From a virus, in the IMG/VR virus record IMGVR_UViG_3300035034_002381, positions 64,001 through 128,000 of that record: DNA of 64,000 nt; one strand, given 5' to 3'. This document shows positions 38,901 to 47,071 of this stretch, piece by piece. Every line of letters begins with the position of its first letter. The first letter of the stretch is position 1. Below the pieces are notes generated by a model. That model did no database searches, was not told the origin of the DNA, and saw only the letters and a list, made by a program, of their open reading frames with translations. The translations under genes were made by a program, and so were the position numbers.

Positions 38901-39522
38901 AGAACTCCAAGAACAAAAATCATTTTTTGGTAGTAAGTTAATGAAAACTCCAAATATTTATGAAGTCGATGAATTTAATTCTTTAGAAATTTCATTTGAA
39001 GTCGAAGAACCTATTATATCTACAGACATTACAGATTTCACCGAACCAATTCGTACACAAGATGGTGGACCGTCAGGTATTGGAATTAATAGAAATAGAT
39101 TTAATGATGGTAAATCAAGGTTAATCATTTCAATTAATACTGATGAAATTTTGACTAGATTAATGTTAGAAAATAATGCGATTAAAGAATTTTTGAAAAT
39201 TAAAAATTCAGGTAAAACTAGATTTGCATCGCTTACTGAAGAAGAACTTATTGAATTATGTAAAGAATATCTACAGAAAAACATACTTAACCTCTTCAAA
39301 ATAGATAAAATATCATTATTCGAAAAGACTGATGCAGTTAATAGGGGCCAAGAAATTTTTAGATTAGACTTATCAGAAAACGAAAAAAGATCTTTGGGAT
39401 ACATTAAAACGCAGAACGTTAATTTAGAAAAACTAAGTTCTTCTGAATATGAACTTATTCAAATATTAGATACGAAAAAATTTATCACTTATTCTATATC
39501 CATAAGTTTTATCAGGATCTAA
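32992..39522 (+). CDS. Giant virion structural protein, 2176 residues
   Basis: The longest gene in the window, starting 3 bases after the upstream stop. Rich in Asn, Asp, Tyr and Ser, with no long coiled coil, no hydrophobic tape-measure pattern and no recognised enzymatic motif. Repeated segments of the type YDYSNLIFENNF, DYNINRYFGFY and DNVIIEDSVTNW suggest a chain of beta domains. Likely a long tail-fibre or baseplate appendage protein involved in host contact; this is inferred from size and neighbours. Confidence 0.5.
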   Translation: MPDFTKDTKWYSVNFSNENVLQGQQTQFLRFKNRTHTSDIDNPRKIYIMPIVELLGMDESLSDEELAEKYSNQIFFNGADIFDLNTIFKSPTNYTFPESEGLKVLWYGGPKNHTDPEDFGQYFPDTQAGLNIGINTTQWIGAPLSGPDGPFTTPGEKTNFRIDYKGDLDIIAKITFFITTSDPTEPDFWDTFPVIRTDMSTPKQGDVTKNGSEFNFFDGSNWVSFTDSTLEEPIYGIKHLHQEGYYLPTGPQDHWHDFQEVYLIGYKVNENKPNRDKYWVEKQLENKKIYDEKSSYMLMRTNPKLSGNIKFVIDNDSNMYLDTIEANDDLSNTKFKRNRVNAKGNYISDLKKYYSSLNSEVMFDVFEKDGQYLNSKTAYKDQYDFYYGYGASQLKSKFYDEHFRLFAPLWVKDKLPEFFVIFKGEGPYNPGTYDNFSKQEILEELFTSSKIIKTYDLRDQSNIGTYLSTITKDARFKRVPLNINYESNTLSTWNGIDYRKGVLGEKGEYLHDFFKTDRAIVDFEESVTNGFQRNGLICPNLFNFEFLFYDEYSDDYDINRYFGFYVNAIDLAKTEIFTEGFSKIAEQEPKPISEVDIAPYSRKEFNQTNPEGIVLPIEYNQGELIGEPLTRGNTTGIIPLDTHVQDKARFFFVQGKDNQLYRINAIKDYSLGNENASNQQAYTGIQIYDKSFDISNFTGLVSLKSQLDSELLNEGQAQLVINLQSLDTRDLIFEEGEILEFEYVDINQNLQKWKCNANSTGLQKGDAWNYPVYDYSNLIFENNFNPKGTPNEVAKSLVKCINTFENNVIFAYQNDNEVILKSNLDNAGGNGIIFRRKLVPNSVFDNTLIYSKIPNRDSILNEDDKSVDVSTNGEVLSFTMKEPSLRNNTYLLKLTNAGPGYAVVNITINGGFYKEKTLVLDVTKKSVIFSDDKFDIEFLSVETDINGDPVEDINSDYTLVDYTLNDEWEFSYSTQIIEQRFIGGTQRNRSRCKIITEDAENIEKLEWFQVQKNKYSRLQNWNVQGQDLVYIYNLENEILDEGNNIVGYDNLLSHSIIQLDDNQNEFYRSLDRKILSYDNYKPRVGMLSFLPIKDFDFDLIRSDYAYTPSAEIFNYFDKISLGPNDEKELDLGQYYEIESGSVELWGFNTNSDEWEKIQVSEIDVWSDTSTDVVFDPDNVKNFNTLLPSYYYESDKDLSDKLANTPTTNTKSYFYRVYKALENIQVYSKLKVVAIDPSVIGKYLYAQDEDLSNFSGFLGLSDFFSIEDENKLQELIEDEDIDRFFFGQLLSEYNRLRENFNKNYAVKSRVVPYINKWVNPGTDCRDNPYRLNNSYAFGLTGFSPDNEINEKNASLHTHEFYYLDEFPENFENEFLENSRSYFFENISDDNVIIEDSVTNWLSLFKDSSNDWFMKYFSVGYPTDKNKEGESIAKKLEERYTFMNFVPGVERSQCIFRGAKIEVVDINPDNQQEIQSSRKYNDYKFSSILRIKTLQTDSNNESRNIEFVANDQYKTIVMITTLFIDDYKIQNSGYGYSFLYSAEDSLRSSSQKNENMLYESNSGYAHWNDGVNDLIGGFETQKHYNAFLGSSVIDFSDIKLPGIFDINVFNSTFPKNLNAVSNTGTEFSPLNEIKSINGNVYNKRNFYNILGDNETIIDSGNVHIDSLERGEYSEFSQYIPNYPNDGDVYIVNNQPGLDQNIEILEDKIIIDQNANLTYSTSSRTNTSVTFPTRRKFGSPSFDLNNNDISLWYLSGGEEYLNKRISTISFAEIFNSVNSGEDIKFVSIHSDGSTSENNYQINFIEFDKIIKNNTLSVIEDIDKPDLFIEYGIIGFDIENNNTLESVYRHRGRFEPKTRKIIDFWVRENESMTNHFDRDFLLSNTRMLIENQFVGDISNLYYTKISDGSIVKLSNTSNYQSLYPLVDEISIDFKDFFTFNSNWDNDYYNFYQVRYGSISRSKYFTINDKLEGTIELQEQKSFFGSKLMKTPNIYEVDEFNSLEISFEVEEPIISTDITDFTEPIRTQDGGPSGIGINRNRFNDGKSRLIISINTDEILTRLMLENNAIKEFLKIKNSGKTRFASLTEEELIELCKEYLQKNILNLFKIDKISLFEKTDAVNRGQEIFRLDLSENEKRSLGYIKTQNVNLEKLSSSEYELIQILDTKKFITYSISISFIRI

Positions 39523-39526
39523 TTTT

Positions 39527-39534
39527 GATATATA
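39527..39534 (+). promoter_or_regulatory. GATATATA element, candidate phage promoter
   Basis: The exact octamer lies 24 bases before the ATG at 39559, in the 36-base gap between two giant structural genes. Confidence 0.4.
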
Positions 39535-39558
39535 ACTAAACCCAAATATATTTATCAT

Positions 39559-42078
39559 ATGATTATTAATCTACAGACATTAACTAAAGACGAAGATATT
39601 GGTAGTATCATTGAAAAACTGAATGCTAATTTTTCACAGATATCTACTTTAGGTGGTGGACCCCAAGGTTTACGAGGTAAACAAGGTCTTCCAGGACTTC
39701 CTGGTTTACGAGGTATTTCAGGGCCGAATGGTGAGAGTGGTAATGATGGAATAATTGTACAATTTATTGGTTCTGATGAAAATTGGGACGTTTTATATGC
39801 TGGAGACCCTAACCAAAATGTCGATGCGTCAAACGCAATTAATCAGGGTTATAATGTAGGAGATATTTGGATTGATAATGCTAATGGAGTTTTTTATGAA
39901 ATTGTAGAAACTACTCCTGGAATTTTTGAATTTGTACCTAGACCTATTTCTCCAGCAGCGCTAAGTTCTGGTGAGTTTTTTGTATCCGATACAAATTCAA
40001 ACAGGGATGCAGATGGTGTAAATAAAGGTGTTAGAAATGCGAATAGATTTGCATCATTTTCTGTAACTTCAACACAAAAAGGTACACCAACAGATCCTGG
40101 CGATACTGCAGAATATGACGAAAATGATTTAACGTTTAGTCAAATTGGTGGATATAATAGATCGGCGTTTAAACTTAGTCTTGATCAATTAACAACATTA
40201 GACCGAGTTAATGCACCATCAAACAACCTTGCTTTCATGCAACAAGAATTTGGTGACTTTTCACCAATTCTATATTTAGGAAGCTCAGACAATCCTGAAA
40301 CTTCTTTAGGATTCTTACATGGTTATTTTAGTAATTTAGAAGGTGACACAAGAATGTTATTACTTTCTGGTAATGATGGTTCAGCAGTACTCTCAACATT
40401 TGGAATCGATACTGATTTCATAGGAGTCGAAAGTAAAAACATGTACTTTTCGTCAAGCTCAAGCTCAGGAATAAATATGTTAAATCCTGCTACACCTGAA
40501 GATTCAGAATTTTGGTTGGCGTACTCATTAAATCCTGGTGTTATACCCGCTGGTACAAGTTCAATCACAAATACTTTCGGTCTTAGATTATTTATAGATA
40601 ACGCGAATACTCGGGGAAATATAGAATTTTATACAGCAGAAGATTCAACAGCAGATAATGCTGCACACGTGATGACTATTAATGGTTTACAAAAGGTAAA
40701 TATTGGTGATACACCAAGTAACATTTTAGAATCAAGATTTTCTGTTCATGCCAAACCAACAGAAGAACATCAAATTGCATGGTTTTTAAATAATCCAGCC
40801 ACCGATGATATTCATTTAGGAATAGGAATTACGATTGATGATACTGATCCATCACCAGAAATTAGACCTATGATTTATAGCGAAACTGGTCTAACAGGAA
40901 CAAAAACTCCTGCACAATTAGTTTTACAACCAGATGGTATATACAAATCTGATTGGGATGATTTCACAGATGAACAAAGAAATGATGGAGAATATGCAGG
41001 TACAGGAGTAGGACACACCGATCCAAAATCAAGACTTTCTATTTCGGGTAATTTGACTGTCGGGAAAAGAAATATTCAAGCACCAGATGAAGGTATGGTT
41101 GTAGAAGGCAATGTTTTGTTTTCTGGTACAGCCTCTGACACATTTGCTTTGAGTGCTTTACCCCTCAACTGGCCACAAGGATTTCAGAGATCGCCAGGAG
41201 TATTCCAAGAACCACCTACCGATAACGCTAAGTTTACTATAGGCCAAAACTTTAAATTTTGGAACTTTTTTACTAATGACTCAGATCCTGGGCAAAATGG
41301 ATTAAGTTACACATTCTTTTTACAAGATGAACAAGCATCTAGAATGATGCTCTCATCATTTACTAAAAAATTAGTATTTGGTATTGAACCGGTATCCTTT
41401 AATTCCGACACTGTATTTAAAGGACAAGATATTGTACTTTCACATGGGGGAAATACAGTATTTGGAATTCCCAATGAATTTCCATACCTAAGTTTATTGG
41501 ATCCTAAACAACGTGTTGCTATAACGAAGAAAAGTGTCAATGCAACTGAAGGATTACAAATAACTGATGGTTCTATAGGATATGAGGCTGATGAAGGATT
41601 TCAATTTAGAACAAATGGAGAAGGTCATGGTCAAATATACATGGGTCAAGATAAGAAAATAGAAATTTTTGTAAGAAAGAATAAGCGTTACGAAATCAAT
41701 AATGATGGCCGTACTACAATTAGACCTACAACAACGATTATTTATCCATTCGAAGAAGTTAAGAAAGGAACCACTTTAAGAATTCAGGGTGATGAATATA
41801 CAGACACTTATAACCAGGAAGTAAATATTGGTGCCATGAATGGCGATGCTATTGCAGGAATGAGCACAGGCGCTGGGTATGTGGGATATAACGCGTTTTA
41901 TGATGATGAAGAAAATGATGTAGTATTTAAAAGTAATCCAGGCGATACAACACCGAATAATGGTGCCGGTGTATTTACCTTTAGTGACTCAATTGGCGGA
42001 TATCATATAGCATGTTCTTATCTTACTACAGAATCAGGTGGTGGAGTAGTAACTACTCCACCAGTTTTAGGAAATTAA
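39559..42078 (+). CDS. Tail fibre protein with collagen-like repeat
   Basis: 839 residues. The N-terminal helix (GSIIEKLNANFSQIS) leads into about ten Gly-X-Y triplets at residues 34-64 (GPQGLRGKQGLPGLPGLRG and on), a collagen-like trimerisation segment common in phage fibres. The rest is beta-rich with IWIDNANGVFYEIVE (a frequent motif after collagen repeats) and a Gly-rich C-terminus. Likely a trimeric receptor-binding or accessory fibre. Confidence 0.7.
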   Translation: MIINLQTLTKDEDIGSIIEKLNANFSQISTLGGGPQGLRGKQGLPGLPGLRGISGPNGESGNDGIIVQFIGSDENWDVLYAGDPNQNVDASNAINQGYNVGDIWIDNANGVFYEIVETTPGIFEFVPRPISPAALSSGEFFVSDTNSNRDADGVNKGVRNANRFASFSVTSTQKGTPTDPGDTAEYDENDLTFSQIGGYNRSAFKLSLDQLTTLDRVNAPSNNLAFMQQEFGDFSPILYLGSSDNPETSLGFLHGYFSNLEGDTRMLLLSGNDGSAVLSTFGIDTDFIGVESKNMYFSSSSSSGINMLNPATPEDSEFWLAYSLNPGVIPAGTSSITNTFGLRLFIDNANTRGNIEFYTAEDSTADNAAHVMTINGLQKVNIGDTPSNILESRFSVHAKPTEEHQIAWFLNNPATDDIHLGIGITIDDTDPSPEIRPMIYSETGLTGTKTPAQLVLQPDGIYKSDWDDFTDEQRNDGEYAGTGVGHTDPKSRLSISGNLTVGKRNIQAPDEGMVVEGNVLFSGTASDTFALSALPLNWPQGFQRSPGVFQEPPTDNAKFTIGQNFKFWNFFTNDSDPGQNGLSYTFFLQDEQASRMMLSSFTKKLVFGIEPVSFNSDTVFKGQDIVLSHGGNTVFGIPNEFPYLSLLDPKQRVAITKKSVNATEGLQITDGSIGYEADEGFQFRTNGEGHGQIYMGQDKKIEIFVRKNKRYEINNDGRTTIRPTTTIIYPFEEVKKGTTLRIQGDEYTDTYNQEVNIGAMNGDAIAGMSTGAGYVGYNAFYDDEENDVVFKSNPGDTTPNNGAGVFTFSDSIGGYHIACSYLTTESGGGVVTTPPVLGN

Positions 42079-42091
42079 AAATAGAAAATAA

Positions 42092-42640
42092 ATGGCAAGT
42101 AATTTACCAACAACAGAATTAGAAGAAAAAGTAATTTTTAGCGTCGTTCCAGGAAATAATGGAAAGGTAGGAATAAAAAATACCGAACCTACAGAAAGAT
42201 TTGTTGTTAACGATCCTATTAGAAGAAGTTTCAGTATTGGAAATAATTTTACTACATCAGGTACTCCATCAAATGTACAGGAAGCATTTTTTTACGGTGA
42301 AGGAAGTAGATTATATTTACAAGGAAGATTAAACCTTGAATTCAATGAAACATATACGGTCAATGATACTGCTCCAGTGGCGGAAATTCCATCAGGTTAT
42401 AGACCACTTAAAAATTTTAATGTAATTGCCAATTGTTTTTTTGTGGTAGGAGGTTCCGATGTCTGGGTAACCTGTACATTGACTATTAAAACAAACGGAC
42501 AAATAACAGTAAAAAGATTAGGTAGTGGATTAGTATCAACCAACACGTATGTGGGTGTCACTGATTCTTCACCAGCAGCTCCAGGCTCATTTTATGTGGA
42601 GTTTGATAACATTGACTTTATTTACAAACAACCAGTATAA
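42092..42640 (+). CDS. Small fibre-tip-like virion protein
   Basis: 182 residues. KVGIKNTEPTERFVVND at the start is a typical fibre repeat, then a beta sandwich with FYGEGSRLYLQGRLNLEF and AEIPSGYRPLKNFNVIANC. The GYRPLK motif recurs as GYRPIK in the next gene, suggesting a shared domain. It overlaps the next gene by one base (TAATGG). Likely a fibre tip or adhesin domain. Confidence 0.55.
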   Translation: MASNLPTTELEEKVIFSVVPGNNGKVGIKNTEPTERFVVNDPIRRSFSIGNNFTTSGTPSNVQEAFFYGEGSRLYLQGRLNLEFNETYTVNDTAPVAEIPSGYRPLKNFNVIANCFFVVGGSDVWVTCTLTIKTNGQITVKRLGSGLVSTNTYVGVTDSSPAAPGSFYVEFDNIDFIYKQPV

Positions 42641-44649
42641 TGGAAACTTCTAGATACATACAGATAAACGATTGGGCATTACTAGAATATGAATATCTTT
42701 CTGAAGAAATTCAATTAAGTAACGCAAAACCATTTAGAATTGAAAATGCGTATAATGATGAATATGTCTTTGTCAATAATAATATTGCCAAAAATCTTAC
42801 TAACAATATACAGGACAATAGTTCAATCGAAATTAGTACAGTAGGTAATCGGTGGGCATATTTAGATACCGATACTATTATTACTGCAATAGAAAGTGAT
42901 TCTAAGTTAGAATTATTTGATGAAAGTGTAAATTTTAATACTACGATAGATTATGATCGAGTCAAAATTCATATTATCTCTGGATTTAATCTTGAAGGTT
43001 TAGATGGAATAATTGCCAGTATTAAAATCAATGAGTTAAATGGACAAAGGGTATCTTTGGCAAATCATACGTTTTTAACAAGCGATGGTAATTATGAATT
43101 TAATTCGACTCCTTTATTTTTAGGTGAGAAGCTATATGACAAATATATAGAATTCAAAATTCCTGCATTAAGTCAAATACTTGCAGAATTTCAAGCTAAT
43201 CCTACAAATGATGGCTCTTTTGGTTATATTTATTCACATGAAAATCTAGGGTTTCAGTTTGATAGTCTAATAGATTTTACTTTACATGAGATTTCTAACA
43301 CAGAAATTTTAAATGGTAATCGTTTCTTTATTACTGGAGAAAAATATGAGACTTCTTTTTTACCAGCAGATATTTATGGTCTTTTAGGTGCAACAATTCG
43401 AGAAAGTTCTAATGGTGATTATTATGAATATTTTACAACGTTTGATGGCGGATTTGCTGAAAATTATATTGCTAATCTGAATGATTCTGGTGGTCAATGG
43501 GTAATCATTCACCAAATTGAAGTATATGAACAAGTGGGTGCTGAAACTATCAGAACACATAATATGACAGTACTTCAAGAAAATGAATTTGATAAACCCA
43601 ATATTTATCGTCCTGTAATCATTAATGCAGATATTGCCTTTTCTTTTTCTATAGATTATACGATGAGATTTTTAAATAAAGCTGATGGACAGCAAATAAT
43701 TAGAAAGTCATCATTAACTTCACTTGAACCTAAAAAATATGGTAGAGAGATTGAAAGAATCCAAGTATCAAATGGATACAGACCTATTAAAGTCTATAAT
43801 AAAATAGTAAATACTGAGGATAGAACAGCAAAATCATTTTTAGATGCCGCACCTGGAACATTCAAAAATTTAAAAGCAACTAAATATGTTCCAATATTTT
43901 TCAGTAATTCTAACATATCTATTTCAACCATAGGAAAAACCTCCCAAAGATTAGATCAAACTATTTGGGCACAGGGTAAAGCAACTATATTATTAAATGA
44001 ATTTGATAATCGATTGAAATTCAAAGTTTATGATAAAAATATTGACGGAGAATTAGAAAGTCTAGATTTAACAACTAATGCTAAATTACAATTAAGTTTT
44101 ATTATAGATGATCGCTCAAAAATTTATATTGATTCAATAATTTCAAAAGATGTTGATCCAAATGCTGGAGAAATAGAATTTCTAATTCCAGGTGATGTTT
44201 CTGGTAAACTTTTAAGTCAAGAAAACAAAAACTTTTATATTATTTCTGTAGTAGGGAATCAGGAAAGTGAGACTGTGATTTATCAAGGAAAATATGAAAA
44301 CTTTACAAATCGTGATGAAGTCATTACAGAATTAAATCGAGAAGTAGAATCTGCAATCGATCAGAAAATTTTGACTCTTAGAGGTTTAGAAGAAGGTAGA
44401 AATCAATTACAACGTAGTACACCAGAAAAAAGTATCTTAAAGGCTGAAGAGTCTAAACTAAAAAATCAAGATCAATTAGATAATGAATTAGTATCATCAA
44501 CTCGAGTGCGCACACAAGAACAATTACGAGACGGACAAAATGATAAGAATTTTAAGCTTCGTGAAATACCTGGCAGAAGTATTTCTTTATCTTCAGGATT
44601 CAGATCAATAACACCTATTCAAGAAAATGAAAATACTGGAGGCCGATGA
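42640..44649 (+). CDS. Virion structural protein with repeated fibre-tip domain and coiled-coil tail
   Basis: 669 residues, beta-rich for most of its length. The middle has NGYRPIKVYNKIV, related to SGYRPLKNFNVIA of the small upstream protein. Residues about 565-640 are charged helices (REVESAIDQKILTLRGLEEG, SILKAEESKLKNQDQLDN), and the C-terminus ends in a Ser/Arg-rich tail. Likely part of the same appendage as the two genes before it. It overlaps the next gene by ATGA. Confidence 0.5.
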   Translation: METSRYIQINDWALLEYEYLSEEIQLSNAKPFRIENAYNDEYVFVNNNIAKNLTNNIQDNSSIEISTVGNRWAYLDTDTIITAIESDSKLELFDESVNFNTTIDYDRVKIHIISGFNLEGLDGIIASIKINELNGQRVSLANHTFLTSDGNYEFNSTPLFLGEKLYDKYIEFKIPALSQILAEFQANPTNDGSFGYIYSHENLGFQFDSLIDFTLHEISNTEILNGNRFFITGEKYETSFLPADIYGLLGATIRESSNGDYYEYFTTFDGGFAENYIANLNDSGGQWVIIHQIEVYEQVGAETIRTHNMTVLQENEFDKPNIYRPVIINADIAFSFSIDYTMRFLNKADGQQIIRKSSLTSLEPKKYGREIERIQVSNGYRPIKVYNKIVNTEDRTAKSFLDAAPGTFKNLKATKYVPIFFSNSNISISTIGKTSQRLDQTIWAQGKATILLNEFDNRLKFKVYDKNIDGELESLDLTTNAKLQLSFIIDDRSKIYIDSIISKDVDPNAGEIEFLIPGDVSGKLLSQENKNFYIISVVGNQESETVIYQGKYENFTNRDEVITELNREVESAIDQKILTLRGLEEGRNQLQRSTPEKSILKAEESKLKNQDQLDNELVSSTRVRTQEQLRDGQNDKNFKLREIPGRSISLSSGFRSITPIQENENTGGR

Positions 44650-45197
44650 TATTAGGAAGTAAAAATAATAGTTTCAGAGTAACTTTCCCTAAGAATTTCT
44701 TATATCCTCAGATAGAAGAAAAATATTCTAAGTTTATCAAAAAGTTGAATAGCCCATATGAATCTACGATAGATTATTTAAACTCGTCTATACAACAGAT
44801 AACATTCCCTGGCGCCAATACTGAAACTGTTCGCCAAACATTGCATGAAGATCCAGTTCAATGGAAAGCTGGTTATAGAATGGGTATTGAATTTGAAAGA
44901 GAATTCGATATAACATTTAAGAATTATGAAGGATATCTTAATTATTGGATCATGTTTGAACAATTAAGAGAATATCTTGATTATGATCAAAAAGATGAAT
45001 TTATGCCTAATATGTCAATTCAATTTTTAGATTATTCAGGTTATGAATTTGTGTCATTAGAATATAAACAAATTATAATGCGTTCAATTACTGAACTAGA
45101 TTTAAATTATTCTTCTAATACACCAGAATTTCAGACTTTTTCATGTGGATTTTCGTTTAACTATTTTGAGCTTAAGCAAAGACTTGAAAAGAATTGA
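44646..45197 (+). CDS. Tail-tube or tube-initiator-like protein
   Basis: 183 residues: NSFRVTFPKNFLYPQIEEKY, QITFPGANTETVRQTL, then KNYEGYLNYWIMFEQLREYL, PNMSIQFLDYSGYEFVSLEY and LNYSSNTPEFQTFSCGFSFN. The alternation of long strands with one central helix, and the final conserved F-x-C/V-x-F-x-F-x-Y strand, resemble the tail-tube/gp54 fold of T4-like phages. The call is by pattern only. It closes the second structural block. Confidence 0.5.
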   Translation: MILGSKNNSFRVTFPKNFLYPQIEEKYSKFIKKLNSPYESTIDYLNSSIQQITFPGANTETVRQTLHEDPVQWKAGYRMGIEFEREFDITFKNYEGYLNYWIMFEQLREYLDYDQKDEFMPNMSIQFLDYSGYEFVSLEYKQIIMRSITELDLNYSSNTPEFQTFSCGFSFNYFELKQRLEKN

Positions 45198-45203
45198 TAT
45201 ATA
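45196..45203 (+). promoter_or_regulatory. GATATATA element, overlapping upstream stop
   Basis: The exact octamer ends only 4 bases before the ATG at 45208 and overlaps the upstream TGA. At that spacing a promoter would give a leaderless mRNA, so this copy is the weakest positional case. Confidence 0.25.
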
Positions 45204-45207
45204 AATT

Positions 45208-45546
45208 ATGAAAAGTTATAAAAATTTAATTGGCCATGAATCTGCTATTTTCGAAAGTCACGAAATTGAAGGTTTGACTTTAACTGAGGTTGCCGATGCC
45301 GAACGCATATATGAAGAACTTGAAATTATATACGAAAGTGAAGGACTCGAAGGATTGGCGAGTTTGGATGAAGGATTTTTATCTAAAATTATTGGCGGTG
45401 TTGCCGGATTTGTTATTGGTCCTTCTGTAGGAAAAATTATTGCAAAGGCTCTAGGAATAAATAGGGGTCTTTTGTATGATATGTTAACATCTAGATTAGT
45501 AGGAACTGCGTTAGGATCAGCCCTGACCAAAAACTTACGTAAATGA
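45208..45546 (+). CDS. Predicted internal head protein with tag variant and releasable hydrophobic segment
   Basis: 112 residues. N-terminus MKSYKNLIGHE, then AIFESHE, a tag variant. After an acidic helix comes LASLDE|GFLSKIIGG: an L-x-E|G protease-type site exactly before a glycine-rich hydrophobic region (IIGGVAGFVIGPSVGKIIAK, then a second segment SRLVGTALGSALTKNLRK). Cleavage would free a 55-residue amphipathic, membrane-active type peptide. Possible roles are pore formation during DNA ejection or holin-like action, both inferred. It overlaps the RuvC-like gene by ATGA. Confidence 0.6.
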   Translation: MKSYKNLIGHESAIFESHEIEGLTLTEVADAERIYEELEIIYESEGLEGLASLDEGFLSKIIGGVAGFVIGPSVGKIIAKALGINRGLLYDMLTSRLVGTALGSALTKNLRK

Positions 45547-46214
45547 TTATATCAATAGATTTTAGTATTCTCTCACCTGGTGTATGTATTTTAGACAATG
45601 ATCAAAAAATACATTTCGCTTGTTTCCCATATAAAGATGTAGTTAAACAACATATTGTAGATTCTTTAAGAGATTCTGGTGTTTACTGTGATATTAGAGA
45701 AAGAAATGAAGATAAATCTAATCTAAATACACAGTCTAGATTTCATACTGAGGAAGCTATCAATCTAGGTAAATTAATGGCCAAATACATTGAAACATTC
45801 GATTACGATAAAGAAAATATTGTAATATTTGAAGGATTCTCGTTCAATTCAGGTGGTAATAGACTTGCGCAAATTTCTGGTTATCAATATCTATCCCGAT
45901 ACTTCTTACTTGATAAATTTTCAAAAATTGATTCTTTGTTTATCTATGCCCCACAATCAGTCAAATCTACTGCCAGAGCTGCCAAGAAAGGAATGGGTAA
46001 AGTCGATATGATTACATCATTTATTGATGATGATAGTTCAATTTTAAAAGGAAATAAATTTCATGAAGATATTTCTGATGATCCGATGAAATTCAAAAAT
46101 ATTCCTACTAAAAGAACAAAAAAGATAGTCTTTCAGAAACCTATTGATGATATTGTTGATTCTTATTGGTTATTAAAAACATATTTCAAAAAGGAAAACT
46201 TTATCCTAAAATAA
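45543..46214 (+). CDS. RuvC-like Holliday-junction resolvase (RNase H fold)
   Basis: 223 residues. First strand IISIDFSILSPGVCILD carries the catalytic Asp. IVIFEGFSFNSGG carries the Glu. APQSVKSTARAAKKGMGKVDM matches the RuvC-type basic loop, and DDIVDSYWLLKTY the C-terminal acidic helix. Resolves branched DNA made during phage recombination-dependent replication, replacing T4 endonuclease VII in function. It begins the DNA-metabolism block. Confidence 0.75.
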   Translation: MIISIDFSILSPGVCILDNDQKIHFACFPYKDVVKQHIVDSLRDSGVYCDIRERNEDKSNLNTQSRFHTEEAINLGKLMAKYIETFDYDKENIVIFEGFSFNSGGNRLAQISGYQYLSRYFLLDKFSKIDSLFIYAPQSVKSTARAAKKGMGKVDMITSFIDDDSSILKGNKFHEDISDDPMKFKNIPTKRTKKIVFQKPIDDIVDSYWLLKTYFKKENFILK

Positions 46215-46242
46215 GAATATAAATTTAAATCACCAAAAAGTA

Positions 46243-46401
46243 ATGGAAAATAATAAATATAGTTTAAAAACAAAATCTGGAGAAGTTATAAAAAGTCTTT
46301 ATGCTCAGGATTATCAACTTGCTGTAATAAAATTTTCCATTATTAAAAATCTTGAACCTACCAAATTAACCAAAATTTACGATGTCACTATCTCAAATTA
46401 G
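46243..46401 (+). CDS. Small phage protein, unknown
   Basis: 52 residues (MENNKYSLKTKSGEVIKSLY then AQDYQLAVIKFSIIKNLEPT). The A-rich leader before the ATG resembles that of other genes, and it overlaps the next gene by 20 bases. The pattern of a short beta hairpin then a helix, ending with KLTKIYDV, resembles small conserved phage proteins, but I cannot name the family. Confidence 0.5.
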   Translation: MENNKYSLKTKSGEVIKSLYAQDYQLAVIKFSIIKNLEPTKLTKIYDVTISN

Positions 46402-46651
46402 AATAGATTCTAGTATTATCTGTGAAATTTATAATGAATATGCAGAATTGCATAAAGGCGCAGACTCTATTAAAAAACAAATCAAAGCGCTAGAAGATAA
46501 ACTTAGTGAATTTCATTCTAAAACTCAACATATTAGAGAACAAGAAGAATCTTTTTATAACAGTATTTCTAAAAAGTATAATGTTCCAGTCGAAGAAGTC
46601 AAAAAATTTGTCGGGGATGCAATTCTGAGAATTAAAACACATAATGAATAA
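46382..46651 (+). CDS. Small coiled-coil protein, unknown
   Basis: 89 residues, almost entirely helical with heptad pattern (KGADSIKKQIKALEDKLSEF), and a terminal domain NVPVEEVKKFVGDAILRIK. It overlaps both neighbours slightly, indicating one operon with the following gene and the SSB gene. No family recognised. Confidence 0.55.
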   Translation: MSLSQIRIDSSIICEIYNEYAELHKGADSIKKQIKALEDKLSEFHSKTQHIREQEESFYNSISKKYNVPVEEVKKFVGDAILRIKTHNE

Positions 46652-46997
46652 AGATAATCTAATTATTGCATTAGATCATTACATGCAAAATTTTAAAGAT
46701 TCACTGAATTCTCAAGTAGAATTATATTCTTTAATAGAATCAGCATTTATTGATAAAGAAATTTTCTTTGAAAAAATCAGAGAAGTCGCACTGGAAAACT
46801 ATAAATTCACTAATGATTTTGTAGTTAATGTTGGCCAATTTAAAAAAGTTTATATGGAATGCATACATAATAAGGTAAAATCAGAGTACGATTCTCTAGT
46901 AGATGAAGGTTATATTTCTGTCGAAAATGCAGTAACTATGATGACTCAAAAAGGAAAAAAAGAATTAAAAATACACAAAAATACACAAAACAATTAA
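46644..46997 (+). CDS. Small helical protein, unknown
   Basis: 117 residues, helical, with a basic tail (KKELKIHKNTQNN). It overlaps the upstream gene by 8 bases. No recognised motif. Its place between the RuvC-like gene and the SSB suggests a replication or late-transcription accessory role, by context only. Confidence 0.5.
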   Translation: MNKDNLIIALDHYMQNFKDSLNSQVELYSLIESAFIDKEIFFEKIREVALENYKFTNDFVVNVGQFKKVYMECIHNKVKSEYDSLVDEGYISVENAVTMMTQKGKKELKIHKNTQNN

Positions 46998-47005
46998 CAA
47001 AAAAG

Positions 47006-47013
47006 GATATATA
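47006..47013 (+). promoter_or_regulatory. GATATATA element upstream of the SSB gene
   Basis: The exact octamer lies 58 bases before the ATG at 47072, followed by an A-rich leader with repeated aaaact units. An SSB gene would need early or strong expression, so this promoter class may not be restricted to late genes. Confidence 0.35.
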
Positions 47014-47071
47014 ATATCTAATATATTAACAACAGTAACTAGCGCTAATTACTAAAAACTAAAACTAAAAA

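Noticed and set aside
38958-39404. Minus-strand open frame of 148 codons
   Set aside because: Shadow of the 2176-residue structural gene; no start context and antisense-type composition.
39655-39755. Gly-X-Y repeat as a host-derived collagen-like gene
   Set aside because: Short collagen-like segments are common in phage fibres, and the gene sits in the structural block.
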